From assembly GCA_900316045.1 (NCBI GenBank), contig ONBM01000002.1, positions 1-64,000 on the forward strand: a DNA stretch of 64,000 nucleotides, given 5' to 3'. The DNA comes from an uncultured Bacteroidales bacterium. GTDB taxonomy: Bacteria; Bacteroidota; Bacteroidia; Bacteroidales; UBA932. The position numbers and the translations under genes were made by a program. Below are positions 45,864 to 54,010 of the stretch, in pieces; the stretch's first letter is position 1; every line of letters starts with the position of its first letter. The notes beneath the pieces were generated by a model. The model was not told the origin of the DNA. It saw only the letters and a program-made list of their open reading frames with translations, and made no database searches.

Positions 45864-46802
45864 ATGCGCACACAGAAAGTTTACGAGCCGAAGGATATGA
45901 TGATTGACCTCATCAGAGACAATTACAACGTGCTTCAGGCTCTTGGCAGTTTCGGCATCAATCTAGGTTTTGGCGACAAGACGGTGGAAGAGGTCTGCAA
46001 AGACAACGGCGTAGACTGCAGAACTTTCCTCATTGTAGTCAATTTTCTGGTCAATGGCTATTTCCGGGACGAAGAACTCGAATATGTCAATGTCGGCACT
46101 CTGCTGCATTACCTTCAGGCCAACCATAAATATTATCTGGATTTCCAGCTGCCTTTCATGAGAAAAGAGTTGTCCGATTCTCTTGATCCTGACGGCCGGG
46201 TGGACAAACTGATAATGGATTTTTACGATGCATATGCAGCTGAAGTACGGAAACACATGAAATACGAAGAAGATCGTCTGTTCCCATACATCAACAGCCT
46301 GCTGGAAGGGGTGAGGGAGGAAGCTTATAACATCGATGCCTACGCAAAGCATCATGGAATGGCAGACGTAAAATTGAAGGAGCTTAAGAATATAATAATA
46401 AAGTACTTGCCAGGAGACAGCCTACGCAATAACATGCTAACCGCTACCCTCTACGACCTTTACAATAACGAAGAATGGCTACAGCTTCATGCAAAAGTTG
46501 AGAATGAGATTCTTGTGCCAGTCATAAAGAATATGGAAATGAATATTTCGACTGGTGCTGATGCATTAAATGTCGAGGAAGGTGGCGAGAGCGCTCTCAG
46601 CCCTCGCGAGAGAGAGGTCGTGTCGTGCCTGGCGATGGGGCTGTCTAACAAAGAAATAGCCTCGAAACTGAATATTTCGATAAACACCGTGATCACTCAT
46701 CGGAAAAACATAGCTACCAAGCTCAGCATTCATAGCGTTGCGGGAATAACCATATACGCAATAGTGAATAATCTTGTGGATATAAACTCTGCTAAGCAAT
46801 AA
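45864..46802 (+). CDS. hemerythrin-like di-iron sensor fused to a LuxR-type DNA-binding domain
   Basis: A 312-residue cytoplasmic regulator. Residues about 1-60 resemble the N-terminal domain of RIC/ScdA iron-repair proteins (VLQALGSFGINLGFGDKTVEEVCKDNGVD). Residues 80-220 are a hemerythrin-like helical bundle with candidate iron ligands His88 (ANHKYY), His131 and Glu135 (HMKYEED), His163 or His164 (AKHHGM), and His209 and Glu213 (HAKVENE). Residues about 244-305 are a LuxR helix-turn-helix (LSPREREVVSCLAMGLSNKE, NISINTVITHRKNI). It probably senses oxygen, nitric oxide or iron-cluster damage and controls transcription. Its targets are unknown; the adjacent barrel gene is on the same strand with its own promoter. 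Confidence 0.88.
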   Translation: MRTQKVYEPKDMMIDLIRDNYNVLQALGSFGINLGFGDKTVEEVCKDNGVDCRTFLIVVNFLVNGYFRDEELEYVNVGTLLHYLQANHKYYLDFQLPFMRKELSDSLDPDGRVDKLIMDFYDAYAAEVRKHMKYEEDRLFPYINSLLEGVREEAYNIDAYAKHHGMADVKLKELKNIIIKYLPGDSLRNNMLTATLYDLYNNEEWLQLHAKVENEILVPVIKNMEMNISTGADALNVEEGGESALSPREREVVSCLAMGLSNKEIASKLNISINTVITHRKNIATKLSIHSVAGITIYAIVNNLVDINSAKQ

Positions 46803-46815
46803 AAACTATTTTTAT

Positions 46816-46823
46816 TATATTTG
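46816..46823 (+). promoter_or_regulatory. -7 promoter element of the small barrel-protein gene
   Basis: TATATTTG, 34 bases before the ATG at 46858. Confidence 0.52.
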
Positions 46824-46857
46824 AACAATAATATTGTGGTTATAATAATCATTAGTT

Positions 46858-47331
46858 ATGAAAAAAGTAGTTTTATTCGCAATTGCTTTACTAGGCTGCG
46901 CTGTTATGGCAACCGCTCAGCCTAAGGCTATCGGAGGAAGGTTAGGCTGGGGTTTAGGCGCTTCATATGAACATTATCTCGGGGAGCCGCATTTCCTTGA
47001 GTTCGACGCTGAAATGTTTAATGTGGATAACATCGGCTTCAGGCTCGACGGCATCTACAATTTCGTGTTTGCCGAGCCGGATTGGACTCCCAGGGGAACG
47101 TGGCAATGGTACGCCGGGCCTGGAGTTGCCCTAGGCTCTGCCTACTACAACAACGACGACAATTTCTTCTTCTTGTTCGAGGGCCAAGTCGGCCTCGAAT
47201 ACAAATTCTGGTTCAATCTGCAATTATCCGCCGATCTCCGCCCTGGCTTCGGAATATGCGATGGAGAATTCTTCACAGACGGTTTCTATTACGGCTTCGT
47301 GCCAACCTTAAGCGTAAGATATTATTTCTAA
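46858..47331 (+). CDS. small outer-membrane beta-barrel-like protein of unknown function
   Basis: A 157-residue exported protein. Signal peptide MKKVVLFAIALLGCAVMATAQ, then glycine- and aromatic-rich alternating strands (RLGWGLGASYEHYL, FRLDGIYNFVF, WYAGPGVALGSAYY) and a barrel-type end TLSVRYYF. It resembles small eight-strand barrels, but the family is not identified. A perfect terminator lies about 115 bases after the stop. Confidence 0.75.
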   Translation: MKKVVLFAIALLGCAVMATAQPKAIGGRLGWGLGASYEHYLGEPHFLEFDAEMFNVDNIGFRLDGIYNFVFAEPDWTPRGTWQWYAGPGVALGSAYYNNDDNFFFLFEGQVGLEYKFWFNLQLSADLRPGFGICDGEFFTDGFYYGFVPTLSVRYYF

Positions 47332-47444
47332 CTGACGCAGCGACTCGCCCCGTCGAGCCTTGGCGGCACGCAATTACCCCGATGGCACGGAACGACTTCC
47401 ACCGGTGGAGTAACCTCTGGCTGAATACAGAATATTCACGATAT

Positions 47445-47484
47445 TCGCTGCCCCCAGCACACTCAGGGCAGCGATTTTCTATTT
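47445..47484 (+). terminator. rho-independent terminator after the small barrel gene
   Basis: TCGCTGCCC (47445-47453) pairs perfectly with GGGCAGCGA (47466-47474), with a 12-base loop, followed by TTTTCTATTT. Confidence 0.82.
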
Positions 47485-47563
47485 ACGCCCAACCACTCCC
47501 GTTCCCTCCATGCCATCCTAGGTGTTTGCATGCACGCATGCGGCTCAATGGACTCAGTGGCAC

Positions 47564-47593
47564 ATCACCTCGCGCAGCAAAAGCGCGGGTGAT
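47564..47593. terminator. hairpin near the end of the deformylase gene
   Basis: ATCACC(T)CGCGC pairs with GCGCGGGTGAT, 11 pairs with one bulged T and loop AGCAAAA. It lies 33 bases beyond the deformylase stop on the minus strand. No T run follows, so a terminator role is only probable. Confidence 0.45.
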
Positions 47594-47625
47594 CCGGAAG
47601 CCTCCCCCAAAATATTCAAATGGCG

Positions 47626-48345
47626 TTAGCGTTGCGAACGGAGGTATTTGCCCTGAGTGGCGAAAGCATCATATTCAACCTTCCATTCTTGATCTACGAA
47701 TATGCTGTCCGCTTTATCGATGAAAAGCTCTCCGTTCAAATGGTCGCACTCGTGCTGGAAAATGATTGCGGAAAAACCTTTGACGGTATCCCTGCAAAGG
47801 CTGAAATCAGAAGGATTGCGATATGATATGACGACCATTGGATAGCGCATCACTCGGCCTCGCTTCGTAGGCACGGAAAGACAGCCCTCGAAGCCAGGAA
47901 TCATGTTCCCTAAAGCCGTGTCTATCTGAATATCAGGATACACCTCAAACGGTTCTCCGGGCTTATCCACCCTCTGCACTGCAATGACGCGCCGATTCAC
48001 CCCGATCTGCGGAGCTGCGATGCCCACTCCGCCATATTCGGGAGCTTTCACTGTAGCCAGGAGTTTGGCTTTCAAGCTGTTATATTCATTAGACTTCAGC
48101 GCATCTGCCCCTAACTGCAATGATTTGATCCTAAGGATTTTCTCGTCATCAGGATCATTGACATTCAGCACATACATCACAGAATCCCCAGAAGACAGTA
48201 ATGCGGTCTCTTCCTTCGTAAACCCTTCCGCATCCTTCTTTTCCCTGGAAAGCTGTAGTGACATTATAGTCCCCACCACCAGCAAAATCACCAGCAGCAC
48301 GAACGAGAACGTCGAATTGTTATGTTTGTTTTCTTGAATTGGCAT
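47626..48345 (-). CDS. peptide deformylase with an N-terminal membrane anchor
   Basis: A 239-residue protein. The C-terminal part (about 95-239) holds all three deformylase motifs: GGVGIAAPQIG, EGCLSVP and the metal motif HECDH. Unlike the usual 150-200-residue cytoplasmic enzyme it begins with a charged leader and a hydrophobic helix (about 14-31, FSFVLLVILLVVGTIMSL), then about 60 linker residues. The catalytic domain would thus lie at the membrane, probably on the outside if the helix acts as an uncleaved signal. A standard def gene is expected elsewhere in the genome. Its role, perhaps on exported peptides or ester/amide bonds, is unknown. Confidence 0.88.
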   Translation of the reverse strand: MPIQENKHNNSTFSFVLLVILLVVGTIMSLQLSREKKDAEGFTKEETALLSSGDSVMYVLNVNDPDDEKILRIKSLQLGADALKSNEYNSLKAKLLATVKAPEYGGVGIAAPQIGVNRRVIAVQRVDKPGEPFEVYPDIQIDTALGNMIPGFEGCLSVPTKRGRVMRYPMVVISYRNPSDFSLCRDTVKGFSAIIFQHECDHLNGELFIDKADSIFVDQEWKVEYDAFATQGKYLRSQR

Positions 48346-48368
48346 GATAATAAATATTTCGTTATTAT

Positions 48369-48417
48369 GGATCCTGAATCAAGTTCAGCATGACGAGGCG
48401 GGTCTTCAGGATGACCT
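48369..48417. repeat. REP-like intergenic elements
   Basis: GGATCCTGAATCAAGTTCAG at 48369-48388, followed by CATGAC, is the widespread imperfect palindrome seen in many bacterial intergenic regions. A partial second element, TTCAGGATGAC, follows at 48405-48415. Related text (GTTCAGGATGATGG) occurs near 40289. Confidence 0.55.
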
Positions 48418-48496
48418 CTGATTGGGAATGGCGTTTTGAAAAGGGAGTGATGTTCTGAATAATAGCAGAGCACGGTCTCTTGACAAATCGCATCCG

Positions 48497-48550
48497 ACGG
48501 GAAGTTCGCCCTGAGCGGCATTTTTCAGCCGCTCAGGATAACTTCCGGAG
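48497..48550 (-). terminator. large hairpin downstream of the tricorn-like gene
   Basis: A perfect inner stem CCTGAGCGGC / GCCGCTCAGG (48510-48519 and 48528-48537) with an 8-base T-rich loop, extended by an outer GAAGTT / AACTTC stem (48501-48506 and 48540-48545). It lies 30-70 bases beyond the protease stop on the minus strand. Confidence 0.6.
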
Positions 48551-48572
48551 GATGCATACTTAACAGAATTCA

Positions 48573-51500
48573 TCACGGAATTTGAGGGAGGCCGAGGTCC
48601 TTGAAGGTGCGAGCTTCAGGGGTCTTTGGCAGCGGCTTGCGATTCTTAATCTGCTCCATGGCCACCTCAATAGCCTTCAGCAACTGCTCATCCTCGCCAG
48701 CATATTCTTTTATCGGATCATTGTCAATTAATATGTCAGGATCAACGCCGTGATTCTCAACTATCCACTTGCCAGTCTCGGCATCATAATTAGTGAAGAA
48801 CGGAACTCTCACGTCAGTGCCATCCATGTAAGGCAGCGAACCACTGATCCCGACTATGCCACCCCAAGTCCTGGTGCCAATCACAGTGCCAATCTTGTTC
48901 GCCTTGAAGCTCCAAGGGAACAGGTCACCGTCCGAAGCAGAATATTTGTTTATAAGCAGCACCTTAGGACCAGTCTGAGTACCCTCAGGCACGGTTCCGT
49001 TCAGAGAAGACGTACGAGACATCGTCATCCTGTAAACCTTACGCAAAAGCCTCTCTATAATCATAGGGGAAATGTTTCCGCCACCATTCGCACGGTCATC
49101 TATGATGAGCGCCTCCTTGTCCAACTGAGGGTAATAGTAACGCACGAACTCGTTCAAGCCCTCCGGCCCCATGTCCGGAATGTAGATGTAACCCACCTTG
49201 CCGCCAGACTTCTCCTCAACGGTCTTGATATTCTTCTGAACCCACTCATAATGCTCGAGAGGATATTCATTTGCAGTCGGCGTGACAACCACCTTCCTGC
49301 CACCTTCGGCTGCAGATTTATTAACCGTAAGCTCGCAAAGCTTGCCAGCTTTGCCAACCAGCAACTTATAGATATTGTCCACGCCCTTCAGCGACTGTCC
49401 GTCAATCGCAGTGATATAGTCGCCCTCCGAAATATTCATTCCTGGCTCCATCATTGGCGAACGCAACTCAGGACGATACGCAGCACCCTGATAGATGTGA
49501 TCAATCTTGAAATAGCCGCTCTTATCCTTGCTGAGACGCGCCCCAAGAAGACCCATGTCGATGCGCTCCGGCTTCGGGTAATCGCCAGGGGTGACGTAGG
49601 CGTGACCGCTGGCCAGCTCCGAAATCATGCCACCTATGACATAGTTCAAATCCAAGCGAGTCTTAACATAAGGAAGTAACACTGAATATTTTGCCTTGAT
49701 TGCGTTCCAGTCGCGGCCATGCATGTTAGATACATAATAACCATCACGGAATGCCCTCCATACCTCATCGAAGATTTCCGGCCACTCCTCAGCATAATCC
49801 ACAGTCGCATACATATTGCTCAGGTCCACGCTTTCGCCACCGCCAACCTTGTCAGCAGGGAAATTCACGGCCTTCCAATCAGAGCCGAGCATCAAGCCGC
49901 ACTTGTCACCAGTTCGGTAAACAATTCTGTTGTCCGAGCATTTTTCCGACTTCCCTTTCTTGAAATCGAACACCTGAGTGCCACCGTTCCCGGAATACCA
50001 CACCTTCTTGCCATCGCAGAAATAATCCCAAGCCTTGAAAGGAAGCTTTATGGTTCTCTCCACGAGTCCTTCAGGGTCAATCTTCACATCGGCTGCCTTA
50101 GGCCCTTTGTCATCCTTCTTCACTTCATCTTTTCCCTTAGCGCCCTCCTTGCCCTCTGCCTTATAGTCAGAAGCAGAAGACTCGCTGTCGGTCTCAAGCA
50201 ATGGGGATGGAGTGTCTTTGGCCAGCATAACCATGTACACGGCTCTCATGTCTGTATAAGCATAGTTCCACTCTATCTGGCTGTATACTGGATGCAAATC
50301 ATTATCTGCGGTGTAGAGCAAATACTTTCCATCCGATGAGAACACAGGGTTTCGAGAATTGTTCCAGCTGGTAGTGACAGGATATTCCTTCTTGGAAGCC
50401 AGATTATAGACATAGGCCACCGAAAGCTGGTTCTTGGCAGGCTTCGTGTATGCAATCCATTTACTGTCAGGAGAATAATTCACTCCATAGAACTCCTGTC
50501 CGGGATTTTCCATTACAGTTCTCTTAGTCTTGGCGAAAGGATCCACCTCGACTATTCGGTTTTTCCTGTCGGTATAAAGAATATGCTTGCTGTCAGGGCT
50601 CCACTGGAGCGAACGGATGTATGTGTCATTATCCTTGGTGATTTGCTCAGGCTCGCCACCCTTGGCAACGTCGTAGAGATAGACCTCGGTCTCGCCAGTG
50701 GCATCCCCTACGAAAGCGATGTATTTCCCATCTGGGCTCCAGTCCGCACTCCTGTCGTTGGAATTTGGCGACTTCGATATATTCCTGGATATGCCCTTCC
50801 CAACCGGGACATCGAATAGCTCTCCCCTGGCAGTCACGGCCAGCCTCTTCCCATCAGGCGAAAGACTGTAGCTGTTGCGCCCTTTCTTGCCGACGTTCAT
50901 CCTTTCCGCCCTGGCATAGACAAGATCGGAACTGAGCTTGACGTGAATCTGCTCCGCCACCTTGGTGGAAGGGTCCAGCTTATAGAGGTAACCGCCCTTC
51001 TCGAACACAACCAGCTTCCCGTTGGTGCTAGGGAACTTGACATCATAGTCAGAGAAATCCGTTACCTTCGAAGTAGCCTTCGTCTTGGTATCGTAAACGA
51101 ATATATTCATGGTCATATCCCTGTCGGAAGCAAAATAAATCTCGTCGCCCACCCACATCGGGAATATGTCCTGAGCCGGATTGTCAGTAATCTTTGAAAC
51201 ACCCTTGCCGTCATAGACCCACACTTCGTCTGCCATGCCGCCGCGGTAATATTTCCATGTCCTGAACTCTCTCATCACTCGGTTGTAAGCCAGCTTTTTG
51301 CCATCAGGAGAATAGCTGCAAAAGCCACCTTCAGGAAGCGGAAGCATCTCTGGCATGCCGCCTTTCACTGAAACCCTCCATAGGCGGCCATCAAAACCAT
51401 CACCAGTACGATTTCTGAATATGACATATTTCCCATCAGGAGTCCAGCCCATCACTATATTATTAGGCCCCATCCTGTCGCCAAGGTCGTCTCTTGAATT

Positions 51501-51839
51501 CGTGGCAGTGTAAGTCAGTCGCACTGGCTCCCCGCCTTCGGCAGAAATGATGTAGACCTCACGGTTCCCGTCATATTCCCCGGTGAACGCAATCGTCTTT
51601 CCGTCAGGAGAATAGCGAGCGAACATCTCGTAGCCCACGTGCGAGGTCAGCCTGCGAGCCTCACCGCCAGAGAGCGGCGCAGTGAATAAATCTCCTGCAT
51701 AAGAGAAAACCACTTCTCTACCATTCGTCGAAGGAAACCTAAGAAGCCTGGCCTCTCCGCCAGCATTCTGCGAATAGCCTTGGAAGCCACCCAATGCCAA
51801 AAGACCGCCAAGGACAAAAATCAAGAACATTTTTTTCAT
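48573..51839 (-). CDS. secreted tricorn-like S41 peptidase
   Basis: A 1088-residue protease. Signal peptide MKKMFLIFVLGGLLALGGFQGYSQ. N-terminal beta-propellers follow with many PD40 repeats (RYSPDGKTIAFTGEYDGNRE, DWSPDGKYIAFVGDATGETE, QWSPDSKHILYTDRKN). Then come a core domain, a PDZ domain (about 790-860, ISEGDYITAIDGQSLKGVDN) and a C-terminal S41 domain whose nucleophile Ser is in NKYSASDGDLFPWSFKANK. Archaeal tricorn is a cytosolic peptidase of similar size; this one is exported, so it likely degrades peptides in the periplasm. A Lys/Asp-rich low-complexity insert lies around 545-575. Confidence 0.94.
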   Translation of the reverse strand: MKKMFLIFVLGGLLALGGFQGYSQNAGGEARLLRFPSTNGREVVFSYAGDLFTAPLSGGEARRLTSHVGYEMFARYSPDGKTIAFTGEYDGNREVYIISAEGGEPVRLTYTATNSRDDLGDRMGPNNIVMGWTPDGKYVIFRNRTGDGFDGRLWRVSVKGGMPEMLPLPEGGFCSYSPDGKKLAYNRVMREFRTWKYYRGGMADEVWVYDGKGVSKITDNPAQDIFPMWVGDEIYFASDRDMTMNIFVYDTKTKATSKVTDFSDYDVKFPSTNGKLVVFEKGGYLYKLDPSTKVAEQIHVKLSSDLVYARAERMNVGKKGRNSYSLSPDGKRLAVTARGELFDVPVGKGISRNISKSPNSNDRSADWSPDGKYIAFVGDATGETEVYLYDVAKGGEPEQITKDNDTYIRSLQWSPDSKHILYTDRKNRIVEVDPFAKTKRTVMENPGQEFYGVNYSPDSKWIAYTKPAKNQLSVAYVYNLASKKEYPVTTSWNNSRNPVFSSDGKYLLYTADNDLHPVYSQIEWNYAYTDMRAVYMVMLAKDTPSPLLETDSESSASDYKAEGKEGAKGKDEVKKDDKGPKAADVKIDPEGLVERTIKLPFKAWDYFCDGKKVWYSGNGGTQVFDFKKGKSEKCSDNRIVYRTGDKCGLMLGSDWKAVNFPADKVGGGESVDLSNMYATVDYAEEWPEIFDEVWRAFRDGYYVSNMHGRDWNAIKAKYSVLLPYVKTRLDLNYVIGGMISELASGHAYVTPGDYPKPERIDMGLLGARLSKDKSGYFKIDHIYQGAAYRPELRSPMMEPGMNISEGDYITAIDGQSLKGVDNIYKLLVGKAGKLCELTVNKSAAEGGRKVVVTPTANEYPLEHYEWVQKNIKTVEEKSGGKVGYIYIPDMGPEGLNEFVRYYYPQLDKEALIIDDRANGGGNISPMIIERLLRKVYRMTMSRTSSLNGTVPEGTQTGPKVLLINKYSASDGDLFPWSFKANKIGTVIGTRTWGGIVGISGSLPYMDGTDVRVPFFTNYDAETGKWIVENHGVDPDILIDNDPIKEYAGEDEQLLKAIEVAMEQIKNRKPLPKTPEARTFKDLGLPQIP

Positions 51840-51939
51840 ATCAGAGTGTTTGAAAAAATACTTTTAAATATAGCGAATATATTGAAAAAAGCCTTGGATT
51901 TTTGGGTTTCCAAGGCTTTGAGAATGGCAATTCCTGCGT

Positions 51940-53007
51940 TTATTCGGAAATATAAGCGAGAGTCATGTGCTTAGGGTTATGAGAGCCATTATCGGCGAAG
52001 AATTTCAATTTGTGATCCCCAGCCGGCAAGTTAATCTGGAATGAATCATCATCGATGAATTGTCCCCAGTTGCCGCTGCCCTGAATCGGCATGGTTTCGG
52101 TAGCCTTGACTCCGTCGATTTCAAAATGATACTTGCCCTGAGAGCCGCCGCTACCAGATGAAGCGTTTATGGTAATCTTGTAGGTTCCCGCATCTTTCAC
52201 GCTTATGGAATAGATGTACCATTCGCCACTGGCAAGATAGCCGATGTTGCCGCCACCTTCGATGGTCACCATTGAGCTTGTAGGGTCACCATGCTGGGCG
52301 CGGTAAGTGTTCCCGCCACCGCCGCCGGTGTCGTAGAACGCAACGTTCATTCCTCCGCGGTCGAAATCCCTGAACCAGATGACGGTAGGCTCATCTTTGC
52401 TGATAACGAACGGATGCCCCTTCTCGAACGGGAAAGTAACCTGAACGTCAAAGGTCACAAACTTGGCGAACGAGCCCTTGCGGTAGTGGATTTTCGTAGT
52501 TCCCGTGCCTATGCCCTTGACGACTCCGGACTGGCTTACTCTGGCGACATTCTCGTCATCAGACCACCAGCTGAAATCCGTGGTTGGAACGTCGTTGGCA
52601 TCCGATGGGACCATCGACACCGGAATGGTGACAGTGGCACCGATTGCAAGCTCGATCAGGCTGTCGCACTTCATGGCAATGTCGGTCAGGGCAACCTTTC
52701 TGCTTACGTAGACCTCAGTCTCGAACGACATGTCTCCCGATTCGCAAAAAATGGACGCAGAACCCTGCTTTATGGCTTTGACCAAGCCTGAATTGTCGAC
52801 CGTGGCAATGGATTCGTCGCTCGTAGACCATTTGAACGTAAGACTGGACGGACTAGCCGTCAGCTGAATCTCGTCCCCTTCAAACAACGTAACGGAACTG
52901 TGATCCACTGTGATGGTTGGGTAAACATCCGTCCTTTGGAAGTTGTCGCATGAAGCGGAAAGCGCCAACAAAGAGACCAACGATATATTCAATATTATTT
53001 TTTTCAT
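51940..53007 (-). CDS. Big2 + CBM6-like surface glycan-binding lipoprotein (PUL 3)
   Basis: A 355-residue lipoprotein with lipobox SASC (Cys20). Two bacterial Ig-like (Big2) domains span about 30-105 (WSTSDESIATVDNSGLVKAI) and 110-190 (WSDDENVARVSQSGVVKGIG). The C-terminal 150 residues resemble a CBM6-type carbohydrate-binding module (GGGNIGYLASGEWYIYSISV, AGTYKITINASS, LPAGDHKLKFF). It occupies the last position of the PUL 3 operon, where surface glycan-binding proteins are usual. Its gene ends convergently with nothing; the protease gene lies beyond on the same strand. Confidence 0.85.
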   Translation of the reverse strand: MKKIILNISLVSLLALSASCDNFQRTDVYPTITVDHSSVTLFEGDEIQLTASPSSLTFKWSTSDESIATVDNSGLVKAIKQGSASIFCESGDMSFETEVYVSRKVALTDIAMKCDSLIELAIGATVTIPVSMVPSDANDVPTTDFSWWSDDENVARVSQSGVVKGIGTGTTKIHYRKGSFAKFVTFDVQVTFPFEKGHPFVISKDEPTVIWFRDFDRGGMNVAFYDTGGGGGNTYRAQHGDPTSSMVTIEGGGNIGYLASGEWYIYSISVKDAGTYKITINASSGSGGSQGKYHFEIDGVKATETMPIQGSGNWGQFIDDDSFQINLPAGDHKLKFFADNGSHNPKHMTLAYISE

Positions 53008-53016
53008 GTCTGCCTC

Positions 53017-53991
53017 CTACTTTATTGTTTCTATGATAGTGAAACCCTCGTCCACCTCCTTATCCTCCGAATAAAGAAACCTCGTCTCCTCCCGCATCTC
53101 ATATACATCATTTCCTATCTGATACTTGTAATGCAGCAGGAAGGTCTTATAGGTATTGTACCCATCGTCTATGATGCCGTACACGTTAGGATATTCAGGG
53201 TCATCGTCCAGCTGCGTCACTTTAATATCCCGGTAAGGCTTCAGCGTAACCTTGTGATAGCCTTTCGCATCGGCCGCGGCATCGATGTACGCTATCATCG
53301 CCTTTGCCTCCAAGGTGTGCTTGTCTTTGCTGAAAGTCTCATTCCCGGGCATCATCCTCACGCTGTTCGCAGTCCAGCAATGAATCGTCTTGGTTCCAGG
53401 CATATTGATAGGAGACCCATCCGGCAAGAGTTTTCTGTTTCCCACCATCTGATAACCTATTCCGCTGGAATTAGACCATTGATTCTTTATTGCTATCTTA
53501 AGCAGAAGGGAACTCTTGTCTGGATGAAGTTCGGCGCCATCATAGGAAAGGACTCTCACAGGAATGATGTAATCCTTGTCTGGAGACAGGCCTGCGGGGT
53601 GAATCGTGACAGGGATAGTGCCAAGCACCTCGCCAGATTTTATTACGCATGTCATGCTGGATATCTCGTATTTATCAGCAGGCATGACAACTGCATATTT
53701 CTCGACATCTACGTCATAGTTCGCCTTATTGTACTCATCTACGAGAGTGGAATCCAAGACGATGTTTATTTTGACGTCATTCTTTGGAGCCTTCGTGCCT
53801 CCCATCGATAATGACATGTACGTCGTGGTTGTCTCATAGTGAAGGCTGACCGTCATCTTCTTAGTGTTGTCAGACTCGCTCACGAATCCGAAGATGTTCT
53901 TGTACTGCTCTTTCTCGAACACCTCCTTGTCGTTGCAAGAAACGATGGAGAATGCTGCCAGAGCCGCTAATATTATGCATTTGTGTTTCAT
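53017..53991 (-). CDS. DUF1735-family surface lipoprotein (PUL 3)
   Basis: A 324-residue lipoprotein with lipobox SIVSC (Cys19). The N-terminal half is DUF1735 (BT_3987-like: KNDVKINIVLDSTLVDEYN, YEISSMTCVIKSGE, YIIPVRVLS). The C-terminal half resembles DUF4361 (DAKGYHKVTLKPYRDIKVTQ). Such proteins commonly accompany SusCD pairs and are thought to bind glycans. It sits 9 bases from the next gene and 19 from susD. Confidence 0.85.
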   Translation of the reverse strand: MKHKCIILAALAAFSIVSCNDKEVFEKEQYKNIFGFVSESDNTKKMTVSLHYETTTTYMSLSMGGTKAPKNDVKINIVLDSTLVDEYNKANYDVDVEKYAVVMPADKYEISSMTCVIKSGEVLGTIPVTIHPAGLSPDKDYIIPVRVLSYDGAELHPDKSSLLLKIAIKNQWSNSSGIGYQMVGNRKLLPDGSPINMPGTKTIHCWTANSVRMMPGNETFSKDKHTLEAKAMIAYIDAAADAKGYHKVTLKPYRDIKVTQLDDDPEYPNVYGIIDDGYNTYKTFLLHYKYQIGNDVYEMREETRFLYSEDKEVDEGFTIIETIK

Positions 53992-54010
53992 GATTCAATA
54001 CGTGTTGATG

